This document shows positions 11,425-23,239 of a DNA stretch of 64,000 bases, one piece after another (within the stretch, counting starts at the first letter, position 1; every line of letters starts with the position of its first letter). Origin of the DNA: Amphiduros pacificus. Lineage: Eukaryota; Annelida; Polychaeta; Phyllodocida; Hesionidae. The stretch lies in contig OX439012.1 of NCBI GenBank assembly GCA_949316495.1, positions 8,648,549-8,712,548 on the forward strand, written 5' to 3'. The notes under the pieces are model-generated. The model did no database searches and was not told the origin of the DNA. It worked only from the letters and a program-made list of their open reading frames with translations. Made by a program: the position numbers and the translations under genes.

Positions 11425-14400
11425 TAATATCACCAAATATCTAAGGCGAAACACATTGAGTCTTTCATTGCTTAAATTTGCTTCATAGAATTCAAAACCT
11501 TTCATTGTTTATACAAAATGTAGAATATGATATTCTTCTGTAATACTTATGAAATCCCCACCTGAACACTAGCATATGGTTCCATATGTAGACAGAATTG
11601 AATATATTTTCCTAAGAGCATCAAGTCTGTTAGCCATATCATGGAAGATGCAAACTTTAATATACAAGATTGCATATCCTAACAGATTCCTCGCAGTGGA
11701 TTAGACATGCAGATGTCTTCAAAACCTAGACTTATACAAATCTTTTAAAGTTACCAAATGCTGTTTACAAATAGTAGATTCTCCTAAGTGCTTCAGAGTA
11801 ATATATTAGTTGAATTCTGAATGATATTTTGACAGTCATCCAAAGTGACACTTATCAAAATTGTATTTTATCAGAGGACCTGTCAGTACTCCCTTGAGAA
11901 CAATACCTCATTACTGCGATTAGACACAAATGGGCCCTAAGCCTTAAAGAGTAATTTGCAGGCACGTTCTTGACAGAATCCATCCATTCAAATCCATAAA
12001 TCATTTTTAACATCGATAAGGCAATGGGATTTATTTTGACATATTTCATTTTGACTCTATCAGCTATTTTCAAAACTAATTATTTAGTAAGACCTTAGAT
12101 GTGTATTGTGCAAATGTGAAGGACAGACCATTACTCAGTCTAGGGTCACACAAAAGTATAAAAAATAGTTGTTCTTCTTAAGTAATGCATTCATGATTTT
12201 GTATATATTCTACGTGTATCCATGACCACAAACTTATCTTTTTGCATTCCACATGGCATAAGTTTCCTCTTGGACAAAATGTTTAACATATTTTCTTCTC
12301 ACTGTAGATTCCTAGAAATCCTAACTACTTATTACAATTATCTCACCCTGGAATTCCATGAGTCAATTCCTAATTTATAACATCAGGTAAACAGGCCTAT
12401 CAAGACGATATTCTGGCCACTTGAGATGAACATGATTAGTTACCACTGGTGAAAAGTGAATGATGAATCTGATTCACTTCTGTTTACTCTAAAGGTTCCT
12501 TAAGTGCTTCTTCCCGCTAGGGGGCACTTTATCCTTATGATTAAAAAAAATGTGTTTTTTTTCTTCAGTGCAATATGATTAAAGGTTAAACTTCTTCATG
12601 TATCCGTATAAATGGACTCAAAGGCGTAAATCATTATTTAGATTTGAATCATAATTATAGCATTTACATGTAAAATGAAAAAAATACATTAAACGTTTAT
12701 ATCAAATTCTTATGTATCCATCAAATGTTTTTTGCACATTATATTTGGGACAATTAAGATAACAAGAATACCATAAGCTTTTTCATAATCATAATGGTGA
12801 TTAAAAAAATGAAAAATACTTTAAGACAAGTGTTCAGATCGTATGCATTACATCTCATGTTTTTTTACATATTATACTTAAGATGATTCAGATAAAAGGA
12901 ATGCCATTAAGATTGTTCATAATCATATAGGTCTTGTTAGCACTGCACCTTTGACATAAAGAAGATTACATTAACCGAAGCAGACTTTGTACAATCCCAA
13001 ATGACCAGGTCATGTCTGTCAAGCAACTCTGTGAGATATTCATCACTTGAGTAGGTTAAGGTGATTTCCCTAATGACACTGAAAGTATTATCAAGTCAAC
13101 GAGGAGATACTCCACCAATCATCACCACGGTGTGCCAATTTATGAAAAGGGTCAATTATTTTATATTGAAATTTGGGATTGTTTGTTGTTATCATTGATT
13201 GTTATGGCAATTGTAACTACGAAAAATACCGGTTTAAAGTAGGATCGGTTTGTGTTTTTTAGCTGATCAATACAATTTATGCTAGATTGTACACTATTGG
13301 ATTGTTAATTGACTTAATATTGTACTATTCAAGTCCGTTCCTTCAAAATGCAAGCCTTTCATAACACAATTTCAATGGCTGTGTTTGCAGAAGGAAAGCC
13401 CATGGAAATGAATGTGTAATATCCATAACATTTCTAGAAGCGATAATAGTAGAGTCTTATGTCTTAATTCAAACTTGTGAAATATCAGTTCTGCAAGCTA
13501 TGAACAAATATGAACTGGAGTAGAGTGATCATTGTATACTAAATATGTACAGTCTGTGTCAAAAGTTTAATCACAATTCTCAAGGTTGATTTAAAGCCAA
13601 TAAGTCAAGCAACAGCCACTGCTCCATACATTTTCCATTCATATCAATATATATTCTCAATTAATAACAAGTCAAAGGTACTTGTTCTTTTCTAAACAGC
13701 ATCCCTCTAATCATTATCACATTTTATTTTTTCAACACATAGTAGAATCTATTTTCAAGAACAAAATGTCATTTGCTATGTCAATTGACCTATTTCTGTA
13801 CAAACCGTGGCCGCAAGGTGGCTCTGCATCTCATACCAATATCATACAAAAGCTATTGTCTTCAGGCTTCATCCAAATATATATAATAAAAATAATACCA
13901 AAATATCATAAATACCTCAGCTAATTTCATAGTTAAACATTAATATATCATATATTTATATTCAGATTAAAGATAAATGCCAAATAACCTACTTTTATGT
14001 TAACAAATATGTCTTAGATGATAACAAATACAATTTGGATTATTTATGAAATATGAAGCGTTCATATGACCAGGCCTGTGTGGAATGTTTGATATATTAC
14101 CGTTATGTGGAGAATTTAATATAATATACTCAGCAAGAAAAACTTAATTCGCATATTGACATTACTGCTGATTCCAACATCTGTGATTCTATACTTTAAT
14201 GTGAAGTAAAAAAAAAACAAAATTAAGTAATTCTACAAGTTAAATGATATCGTTGTATTAAAATAAAAGATAAAAAAATAGAAAACTTTCAAAGCTTTTT
14301 ATACAACTTATATTTATTTGCCAAATGCCGTGCAAAACGTTGCTCGCTTGATACAGCATCCGATTTCTCAAGAGGGTTAGAATTTCCCATGCCAGTACCT

Positions 14401-14875
14401 GCCAGAGCTAGTATACAGCTGATCCATAAAGTGAATAGTTAAAGGGTGAATCATGTGATAGACGGGGGATGCTCAGGCATATGCAACTTGTGTTATTTCT
14501 TTCACAGATATATGAGCAAGAGATTCAACCTGCACTCAGACATAGACATGTACTTTTGTTGCATAGGGGAACCATTAGAAAATGGCTGGTAATGATAGTC
14601 CCGCAGACTTCCTGGTGACTTAAATCCCATTTGGTGCAGTTACATAAAAACACGTCATTTAGTTATGAATTAATGTTGGTTGTTTTTTTCTGAAGACAGA
14701 TCGCTGCTAACTTTTGTTATCTAAAGCACTTTGAATAATGGTGGTGAAGTGAACAATTTACTGTGAGTATACTGCTGACAAAAATATCATTTTGTAGAGG
14801 AATATGTAAACTTGGTTATAGCAGAATTTTCAGGTGTGATTAATCTAATATATAGATTTAATATAGATATATAGA
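11425..14875. other. Long unique AT-rich spacer
   Basis: About 3.4 kb without tandem repeat or recognisable gene. It contains a CTCF-like motif at 12514-12527 (listed separately). Open frames of 72 and 80 codons (11855-12073 -, 13682-13924 +) have no domains and look like chance. Confidence 0.5.
12514..12527 (+). promoter_or_regulatory. CTCF-like motif
   Basis: CCGCTAGGGGGCAC matches 13 of 14 positions of the bilaterian CTCF core CCASYAGRKGGCRS, differing at position 3. It also sits within a short AAGTGC/GCACTT inverted repeat. Binding in this organism is inferred only from the motif. Confidence 0.35.
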
Positions 14876-14883
14876 TGTAATAT

Positions 14884-14885
<2 letters not shown>

Positions 14886-14953
<68 letters not shown>
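14886..14953. repeat. (TA)n microsatellite
   Basis: About 34 TA dinucleotides, preceded by imperfect ATATAGAT units from about 14845. Confidence 0.96.
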
Positions 14954-14956
<3 letters not shown>

Positions 14957-15376
14957 GTAGAACATACATTGAATGACACAAATACTTGAACAAAATTCTA
15001 GTAAAGTGCTACATGCTACATGTATTTTCCTGTGACAGAGGTTTTGGTTTGTTTAAACCCAATTATGTGGGATCACGTCTATATCAGAGAACCTTGGGTG
15101 GGAACAGGTAGACTTTCTTGTTTATGGGAAATGTTTATGGCGACTTTTGTCACAACAGACCAACTTGGCAATATATTGGTTCTTCCTGCTCAGATTATCG
15201 CATAGTGGAGCATGCCCCGGATGTCAATATGGTAGGCAATTTGCAAAATCATATCACCCATTTCTCTGGTTCATGAAGAACCCAACCAATTGTGTTTAAT
15301 AAGGCAAGATATTGAAGCAGTTTGCTCGGCCCTATTGCTTTACCTCTCTTTGTAATCACATTTGCTACCGTGGCAG
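14954..15376. other. Unique spacer
   Basis: No recognised feature. A 61-codon frame at 15020-15205 lacks any domain. Confidence 0.4.
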
Positions 15377-15454
15377 TATCCATCACTGTTTGGAGTGTGC
15401 ACTATCAATCACTGCTTGGAGTGTGCAATATCCATCACTGCATGGAGCGTGCAG
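15377..15454. repeat. 26-bp tandem repeat, 3 copies
   Basis: Three 26-bp units built on ATCACTGCTTGGAGTGTGCA with a few substitutions. It is the first of several related degenerate repeats in 15.4-16.05 kb sharing GAGTGTG. Confidence 0.8.
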
Positions 15455-15690
15455 GCTGGTTTATCTGAAAGTGTATAGAGTTTGCAGGTTGAGGGCCTGT
15501 ATCTTGTTTATATTCCACTGTATCGAGTGTGCAGGCGAAGGGCATCTATCTTGTGTATATGCCACAGTGTGGGGTGTACGGGTAGAGGGCCAATATACAT
15601 CGTCCAACTGTTGCTGTATTGAGTGTGATTGTTGTGGGGCAATATATTGTCCGTCTACATGTAACACCGAGTGAAGAGCTGGTTGGTGAG
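15455..15690. repeat. Degenerate ~60-bp tandem repeat
   Basis: Three or four weakly similar units with GTATCGAGTGTGCAGG and GAGGGCC-type phrases. A 120-codon open frame (15312-15674) and an 84-codon antisense frame cross it. Both follow the repeat and neither resembles a protein family. Confidence 0.5.
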
Positions 15691-15893
15691 GACCACAATG
15701 TTTTCCCTCTGTCACTGAGTGGAGAGTGGTTGCTCTGGGTCGTTATATTTTCCCTCTGTCACTGAGTGCAGTGTGACTATTAAGAACCATTATATTTTCC
15801 CTTTGTCACTGAATGGAGTGTGATTATTAAATACCATTATATATTCCCTCTGTCACTGAGTGGAGCGTGGTCGTAGAAGTCCATCATATTTCC
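15691..15893. repeat. 47-bp tandem repeat, about 4 copies
   Basis: Units contain TTTTCCCTCTGTCACTGAGT followed by GGAGTGTG and an ATTATATT spacer. It shares the CACTGAGTGGAGTGTG theme with the repeats on its left. Confidence 0.8.
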
Positions 15894-16526
15894 CATCTAT
15901 CATATTGTTGAATTGCTTTATGTTGTTAGTTATCACCAGGATCTTACCCCACGCAGCTGTTTGAAGTGTTGTGCAAGTTGAAGGTCAAAGATCTTGTCCG
16001 TCAGGCGCTGTGAGGAGTGTGCAGGTCAAAGGTCATTGTGGTGTCTACCTGCCGAGGGTGGAGGGCTGTATAATGAGTAACCTGAAGGCAGACCGGCCTC
16101 ATACGGGCAAGGTAAAACAGTCTTAGCGAATCAGACAAATAAATCTCACAAACTTCACGCAATTCCTTTACACCCACAACAGGTCAGAGGCTTTCCATAG
16201 ATCTAACCCTTCATGAGCAGTAACACTTAGCCTTGCTTCAAACAGGAATATTCAGCTGGGCTAAATTGCACAAACGAAAGATATTAAAACATGGAAATAT
16301 GAAAAATTATGTTTTTGCTTTATAATTTTATAGAAGTTATCAATAAATTATTGAGATGAAGCCTTTTATTGAGGCACCTAAGTCGGCGGATAGGATTTTA
16401 CGTCTAAAGCCTTGTATATGTAGAACCTTTTTTGCATAACTTTACTTTAAATAATTCAGCTTATTTTTATCATGATTCCCGATGCCTTGCACTAAACATA
16501 AGATCGTTCCAGCAACAAGAATCATC
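15894..16526. other. Unique spacer
   Basis: Fades out of the GAGTGTGCAGGTC repeat theme by about 16040, then becomes unique. AGGTCAAAGGTCA at about 16022-16034 is a DR1-type nuclear receptor element. No gene is seen. Confidence 0.4.
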
Positions 16527-16735
16527 TTTTAGCCTTGAAAATAAACCTGGACTTTTAGCCTTGAAAATAAACCTGGACTTTTAGCCTTGAAAATAAACCT
16601 GGTCTTTTAGCCTTGAAAATAAACCTGGTATTTTAGCTTTGAAAATAAACCTGGACTTTTAGCCTTGAAAATAAATCTGGTCTTTTAGCCTTGAAAATAA
16701 ACCTGGACTTTTAGCCTTGGACATAAACCTGGCCA
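16527..16735. repeat. 26-bp minisatellite, about 8 copies
   Basis: Near-identical units containing TTTTAGCCTTGAAAATAAAC and then CTGGAC or CTGGTC. It shares AATAAACCT with the 37-bp array that begins 440 bp downstream. Confidence 0.92.
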
Positions 16736-16952
16736 AAAGCCTGGCCGTTTTTGATTCAAATTGAAGTATTTACAATGTTATTCATTTTAGCGGATCTGAA
16801 TGTTAAAGGTATTATTTATCAGCGCTTGAGATGATGCAAGTATTAATTTGTCTTCACTATCCCCGTTGATGCTAGCGCTTCCCAAATGTTGCCTTTCCTA
16901 GTTGACATGCACAGTGACCTGCTTGTGTTAAAAAGTTCCCGAACATACGATC
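16736..16952. other. Unique spacer
   Basis: No recognised feature. Confidence 0.4.
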
Positions 16953-17169
16953 TAATTAATCAGCAGCCAATCAGAATTTAAGTTCTGTGGAACCAAATGT
17001 ACAGGAAGATCATCAAAGAATGATTGTATATGTGTCACAAGAGGGGAGTCATCCATTTAGAATGTAATAATTTGGAATGCACATTTGCAGATTTTTTTTA
17101 ATGGCAAAAGAGAATTGTTCCTCCCTAAAGTCGTGGAACCCAACCTTTCATGGATCATTTGATGATGAG
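16953..17169. repeat. Left copy of a duplicated array flank
   Basis: Repeated about 1,670 bp downstream at 18623-18842 with a few changes. It includes TCAGCAGCCAATCAGAATTT and CAAGAGGGGAGTCATCCATT. In both places it leads directly into the 37-bp array. Confidence 0.9.
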
Positions 17170-18610
17170 TAGGTCCCCTACTTCAATAGGCCCATACTTG
17201 GTAATAAGCCCCACTGGTTAACAAGTCCTACTTATTAATAAACCTTCAGCCAGTCAATAAGTCCCTACATGGTAATACACCTCCAACCTATCAATAAGTC
17301 CCTACATGGTAATACACCTCCAGCCAATCCATAAGTCTCTATATGGTAATAAACCTCCAACCTATCAATAAGTCCCTACATGGTAATACACCTCCAGCCT
17401 ATCCATAAGTCTCTATATGGTAATAAACCTCCAACCTATCAATAAGTCCCTATATGGTAATAAACCTCCAACCTATCAATAAGTCTCTATATGGTAATAA
17501 ACCTCCAACCTATCAATAAGTCCCAACATGGTAATAAACCTCCAACCTATCAATAAGTCCCAACATGGTAATAAACCTCCAACCTATCAATAAGTCCCTA
17601 TATTGTAATACACCTCCAGCCTATCAATAAGTCCCTACAAGGTAATAAACCTCCAACCTATAAATAAGTCCCTACATGGTTATAAACCTCCAACCTATCA
17701 GTAAGTCCCTATACGGTATTGAACCTCCAGCCTATCAATAAGTCCCTACATGGTTATAAACCTCCAACCTATCAATAAGTCCCTATATGGTAATAAACCT
17801 CCAGCCCATCAATAAGTCCCTATATGGTAATAAACCTCCAGCCTGTCAATAAGTCCCTATATGGTAATAAACCTCCAACCTATCAATAAGTCCCCATATG
17901 GTAATAAACCTCCAGCCTATCAATAAGTCCCTATATGGTAATAAACCTCCAACCTATCAATAAGTCCCCATATGGTAATAAACCTCCAACCTATCAAAAA
18001 GTCCCTACATGGTAATACACCTCCAGCCTATCAATGAGTCCCTACATGGTAATAAACCTCCAGCCTATCAATAAGTCCCTATATGGTAATAAACCTTCAG
18101 CCTGTCAATAAGTCCCTATATGGTAATAAACCTCCAGCCTATCAATAAGTCCCTACATGGTAATAAACCTACAGCCTATCAATAAGTCCCTATATGGAAA
18201 TAAACCTCCAACCTGTCAATAAGTCGCTACACGGTAATAAACCTCCAGCCTATCAATAAGTCCCCACATGGTAATAAACCTCCAACCTATCAATAAGTCC
18301 CTACATGGTAATAAACCTCCAGCCTATCAATAAGTCCCTACATGGTAATAAACCTCCAGCCTATCAATAAGTCCCTACATGGTAATAAACCTACAGCCTA
18401 TCAATAAGTCCCTATATGGTAATAAACCTCCAGCCTAACAATAAGTCCCTACACGGTAATAAACCTCCAGCCTATCAATAAGTCCCTACATGGTAATAAA
18501 CCTCCAACCTATAAATAAGCTCCCAATTATTAATAAGCCCCTTACCTATGAATAAGCCCCTTACCTATGAATAAGTCCCTACTTGTTATTAAGCCCCTAC
18601 TTGTTAATAA
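17170..18610. repeat. 37-bp minisatellite, main array
   Basis: About 36 copies of a 37-bp unit made of CAATAAGTCCCTATATGGTA and ATAAACCTCCAGCCTAT. Main variants are CTACATGG for CTATATGG and CAACC for CAGCC. Both ends degrade into AATAAGCCCCTAC-like half units. Confidence 0.95.
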
Positions 18611-18622
18611 ACCCCTACTTGT

Positions 18623-18842
18623 TAATTTATCAGCAGCCAATCAGAATTTAAGTTCTGTGGAACCAAATGTACAGGAAGATCATCAAAGAATGAATGTATA
18701 GGTGTCACAAGAGGGGAGTCATCCATTAAGAATCTAATATTTTGGAATGTATATTTGCAAGTTTTTTTTAAAGGCAAAACAGAATTGCTCCTCCCTAAAG
18801 TCGTGAAACCCAACCTGTCATGGATCATTTGATGATGAGTAC
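18623..18842. repeat. Right copy of the duplicated array flank
   Basis: Second copy of 16953-17169. An 88-codon minus-strand frame (18622-18888) spans it and has no counterpart in the other copy or any known domain. Confidence 0.9.
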
Positions 18843-19245
18843 GCCACCTATAAGCCCCTACTTGGTAATAAGCCCAACTGGTTAACAAGTCCTACTTGTT
18901 AATAAACCTCCAGCCAATCAATAAGTCCCTACATGGTAATAAACATCCAACCTATCAATAAGTCCCTACATGGTAAGAAACCTCCAGCCTATCAGTAAGT
19001 CCCTATATGGTAACAAACCTCCAACCTATCAATAAGTCCCTACATGGTAATAAACCTCCAACCTATCAATAAGTCCCTATATGGTAATAAACCTCCAGCC
19101 TATCAATAAGTCCCTATATCGTAATGAACCTCCAGCCTATCAATAAGTCCCTATATGGTAATAAACCTCCAGCCTATCAATAAGTCCCTATATGGTAATG
19201 AACCTCCAGCCCATCAATAAGTCCCTCCATTGTAATAAACCTCCA
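18843..19245. repeat. 37-bp minisatellite, second array
   Basis: About 10 copies of the same 37-bp unit as 17170-18610, following the duplicated flank. It ends near a (GTT)n run. Confidence 0.93.
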
Positions 19246-19261
19246 TCATCATCATTGTTGT

Positions 19262-19299
19262 CGTTGTTTTTGTTGTTGTTGTTGTTGTTGTTGTTGTTT
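19262..19299. repeat. (GTT)n microsatellite
   Basis: A short GTT run with a few interruptions. Confidence 0.9.
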
Positions 19300-19581
19300 G
19301 TCAATTATCCACTACTTGTCAATGATTTCCTACTTTTTGATAAATCATCTACTTGTTAATAGGCTCCACAAATGAAAATCACATTGAATGTAAACTGCCG
19401 TTGTTGAATATATAGTTAATTTCAATGACAAAAGAGTCAACATTGAGACATTTTTTACAATGGCAGTTAGGTGACCGTGGATAATACTCATAGCTTATAC
19501 CATTAGCTGATGCTCAAAATAAAAAAAATGACTGGCAACTGGTCAATACCTATGAAGAGGTCCCTATGTACCTTGACTAGT
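19300..19581. other. Unique spacer
   Basis: No recognised feature. Confidence 0.4.
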
Positions 19582-19784
<203 letters not shown>

Positions 19785-19894
19785 TTACAGTTTATTACAA
19801 AATATAGAATCAGACGCCTCTTGTAAAGTAGCAAAAAGGAAGGTTGGGTCTGGCTTATTATCACGACACTTGATACTGTTGTGATTTCTGAAGA

Positions 19895-20027
19895 GTGATC
19901 TGTTGCAGGGTGATCAGCTGATGCTGTGATCTGTTGCAGGGTGATCAGCTGATGCTGTGATCTGTTGCAGGGTGATCAGCTGATGCCCTGATCTGTTGCA
20001 GGGTGATCAGCTGATGCTGTGATCTAC
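19895..20027. repeat. 31-bp tandem repeat, 4 copies
   Basis: Four nearly identical 31-bp units containing TGATCTGTTGCAGGGTGATC and AGCTGATGC. Each holds AGCTGATC-like palindromic pieces. Confidence 0.92.
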
Positions 20028-21040
20028 TGAGCAGAGCATGATCTCCCTGTGAAGCAATATCATGATCTCATATATGCACGTACAGAGAGAAAAAAGCCTA
20101 ATCAGTTGGGGAATTTGGAGAGGATTTAGAATTGAAAGACTGCTATAGGTGTAATAAACATATTGGAATTGAATGATATGTTAACTAATGTTCTTTTACT
20201 CCTGTGAGCCAAGCTTGCAAGTCTACAAAGTTCCCTTCTGCACGACAGATTTTTAGCATTTTGTCCCATCTCCATGCACTTTGTATGATTGTCTGAAGAT
20301 CTCCCTGTTACACGATCATATGATGATATACATCAACATAAGAAAGGTTTTGTTCTGCCTATCAGATTGAGGACTCAGTGATCTAGTGTGTGTAAAGTAG
20401 ATTGTTCATCTGTGATCTGCATGCACAGGCCAAGATCAGTGCATCTTTGGTGAGCATTCTTCTTGTGAATTTCTTTCCACTCTCATGTGATATATAAGAA
20501 ATCCGAAACACCCGGTATCGTATGTGCAATATACTAAAAGAAATTGAAGACTGACTTAAAGGTAAACATTTAATTCCAAACTCTTGTGAATCAGTGAAAT
20601 AGCTCAGGAGCTGACACAACTACGTATTATACAGGGGCATGAATAATCTTCGTGTCAATAGAGCACGAATAACAAAATGCAACTTTATGTGAATTGACAA
20701 TAACAAAATAAAGTAAATATTTGAATTAGTGCTTAATAATTGAGACATTGACATTGTCGATATTACTGTCAAAATGTAAGAAAAAAAACATCAAAGAAAA
20801 AAAAGAAGATAAAATGAATACCACGTGATATGATTATAAAATAACAAAAAGGCATATGTATAAAAATAAACTACTTTTTATAACAATGAAGCAAACTGAT
20901 AATTAGTATAGAACTTTCAAAGGTGAATATAAAGCTTATTATCTGTATTAGACACTGACACATAGATTATATAGCTTTAGAGTTAAAGAAAAAAATACTT
21001 TCGGTCTCAAGGTTAGACGGGCGTATTGATGTGTTTTAGG
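20028..21040. other. Unique AT-rich spacer
   Basis: No recognised gene or repeat. A 78-codon minus-strand frame (20383-20619) has no domain. Confidence 0.45.
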
Positions 21041-21069
21041 TATCCGTGCACCGTGATAACCTCCTGAAT

Positions 21070-21120
21070 TCAAACGAATCCCACTTCCGGAGCCACTGCG
21101 CATGCGCCACAAAAGTGATA
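21070..21120. promoter_or_regulatory. Promoter-like NRF1 and ETS motif cluster
   Basis: ACTTCCGG (21083-21090) is an ETS-family site. Seven bases on is TGCGCATGCGC (21097-21107), the palindromic NRF1 core. Such pairs are typical of TATA-less promoters of widely expressed animal genes. The surroundings (21040-21250) are locally CpG-richer than the AT-rich flanks. No transcript can be assigned: 64- and 67-codon frames overlap it on opposite strands and neither resembles a protein. Direction is unknown. Confidence 0.4.
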
Positions 21121-21249
21121 GTTATAACTGAGATAATACGAAGTCGGGGTTTTCTCCGGAGAATTATCTTGCATTTGTGTGGCCAATCTTCAAAGAAACG
21201 CTTTTTTATGAGACGTCCACAAAATAACACGCACTTGTTACGTGCTTAA

Positions 21250-21694
21250 AACAAACTTTGTGACTTAAAAAAATATTCCAGGAAGATAACTTGATACTTT
21301 CTTGAAGCTCAAATTTAATAGAACATAAGTTGATAATGAGTGGTTTTATCTTTAAAAGCGTGTTTCATGGAAAGAGGCCTCAAGACATGGTTATGCAATA
21401 CACATTAAAGGATTGAAGGATTTCTTATCGTCCATGAAATCTATTTTGAAAAGGAAACCTTTAGTGTTCTTGTATAATTTTCAGAGAGTTATAGGTCATT
21501 TTATGCAAAGCTATTACCTATTCTGTATTCATATTTCCCAGATATTTCTTATATAATGATATCCTATCCCTAGAGTATGAAATGACTAATGTATAGGAGG
21601 GTCGCTGAGCAGCAGAAAGGCAGGGAATGTTCTTCACATAATAGAAATCGCCAGGCATATTATATAGAGACTAAATTAGTCAGTATGAGGTGTA
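21250..21694. other. Unique AT-rich spacer
   Basis: No recognised feature. Confidence 0.4.
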
Positions 21695-21992
21695 TTTTGT
21701 TTGTTTGTTTTGGGGTTTACACCAGTTTAAACATTATTTCAGCTATCTAATGGAGAAGCCAACCTGTAGCAGATGTAGTGATGCCTCACTGAATTTCTAA
21801 GTCACATATTCTTGACATGAAAACCCACCACTCAAAGACTTAAACCTTTGAGCATGGGTGTCTGTTCATATGAGAAATTGCAACATGAATTCAATGCCGG
21901 CACGGCTGGGAATTGAACCCACGACCTTTGATTCACCACAGAGGAACTGGTGCTAATCAGCTTGCTCTCTTACCAACTGTGCCACGGCCCCT
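21695..21992 (-). repeat. SINE family A, copy 5
   Basis: Starts with TTTGTTTGTTTTGGGGTTTA (the complement of the AAAC tail), runs through ACATTATTTCAG, GCCTCACTGAATT and CACAGAGGAACTGGTGCTAA, and ends in CCAACTGTGCCACGGCCC (the complement of the box A head). The box B complement is GGAATTGAACCC. It is more diverged than copy 3. No clear target duplication is seen. Confidence 0.87.
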
Positions 21993-22499
21993 GGCCTTCC
22001 CGTATGGTGGATCACCGTTTTCGGCTATACAATATTGCGTCCCTATAAACTAATTAATATTTACCCCTGTGATGGATAAGAGGATGAAAATGTAATTGAT
22101 TTCTCTTCAGGAATTGACAAGTGATGGATTTAATGTTCAAGAACAAGACAAGTGTTCAGAAATTTGAGGCTTTTATAGGTTCAGAGGATGGCCAGGGGAG
22201 TTTGTTTAACAGCTCCCAATATTACTGGCTACGTCCCTGAGTTGAACCGACGCTGTACCTATTTTGGTTGGTTGTTTCAGTGGATTGAAAGCTATGAAAA
22301 TGTCACTCAGTCTCTTTCTGAATTGAATTACAGGACGGACCCAGCACTTTTACCCAGACTTACAGACATACATGCTTGCATCTATCTTGTTTTTATTTGT
22401 CTGTATCAATGAGCTTTTCTGCACTACTAGGGATGTATCAGGCGCAATCGAATCCTGACGCCGGGACACAATATCCTACTCTTTTCGAATATTGACTAG
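21993..22499. other. Unique spacer
   Basis: No recognised repeat. A 74-codon plus-strand frame at 22188-22412 has no recognisable domain. Confidence 0.4.
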
Positions 22500-22690
22500 A
22501 GAACACAGAAATGGTAACCCAAACCATGACCTTTAATAACCAGTCATAGGGTACTGGATGGAATGGTAAACAACTTAGTAGCAGATATCTACCTCTCTCA
22601 ACCATGCAGTAAGACCTACTCTAGGCAGGGATTGAACCCTGGGCCTGGGTTACAGATGTCTTCCCACCTAAGCCACGTCCTACCGCTGTT
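22500..22690 (-). repeat. SINE family B, copy 1
   Basis: On the minus strand a tRNA-like head reads GACGTGGCTTAGGTGGGAAG (box A) and GGGTTCAATCCC (box B). A body follows with GAGAGGTAGATATCTGCTAC, AAGTTGTTTACCATTCCA and CTATGACTGGTTAT. The body matches 50224-50425 over about 60 bases despite substitutions, which defines a family distinct from A. Confidence 0.75.
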
Positions 22691-22812
22691 TGTATCATCC
22701 ACACTATACACCGGGCTCTCACTGATTGTATATCGTGACTAATAAATGGTGCAAAGTTTACTAACATTGATCTTTTATAATTTTTCTGTTTGTTTTATTC
22801 ATCCTCTGAGGT
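22691..22812. other. Short unique spacer between SINEs
   Basis: No feature. SINEs A5, B1 and A6 lie within 1.4 kb of one another. Confidence 0.4.
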
Positions 22813-23057
22813 GCATGTCATGGGCCCATGGCGCGGTTGGTTAGACACAAACATCCGTTCCTATTTGGGGATCCATGGGTCATGGGTTCGATTCCCGACC
22901 ATATTGAGATTGCATTCATGTTACAGTTTTTAAGAGCCATGAAGGATTACATTGCCCTTGTACATGACAACGAAGTTAGGCAGCACTATATAACCCCACA
23001 TAAGTGGGTCTCGTCATGAAATAACTGAAAGACAAACAAAACAAACGAAAGCATGTC
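22813..23057 (+). repeat. SINE family A, copy 6 (short form) with target duplication
   Basis: The head GGGCCCATGGCGCGGTTGG plus TTAGACA (box A) is followed by GGGTTCGATTCCC (box B, 22884-22896). The body is shorter than in other copies but ends the same way (AAGTGGGTCTCGTCATGAAA, TAACTGAAA, AAACAAAACAAAC). A 7-bp direct repeat GCATGTC at 22814-22819 and 23051-23057, allowing for the edge, flanks it. Confidence 0.82.
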
Positions 23058-23092
23058 CAATTCAAAACTTTGATAATAATTAATATTGCATT

Positions 23093-23239
23093 GATCGCTG
23101 CTTGAGATGTCAGAAAGAGACTGTGCTGGTCGCTGTTTGAGAGGTTATAGACTGTGCTAGTCGCTGTTTCAGAGGTTAGAGAACGTGCTAGTCGCTGTTT
23201 GAGAAGTTAGAAAGAGACTGTACTGGTCGCTGTTTGAGG
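23093..23239. repeat. 31-35-bp tandem repeat, 4-5 copies
   Basis: Units contain GTCGCTGTTTGAGAGGTTA with variable AGAAAGAGACTGT spacers. Confidence 0.85.

Noticed and set aside
22823-22896. Functional tRNA gene
   Set aside because: Box A and B are present, but acceptor-stem pairing is lacking and the SINE body follows directly. The same applies to the heads at 2170-2240, 7835-7915, 54813-54867 and 54974-55028.
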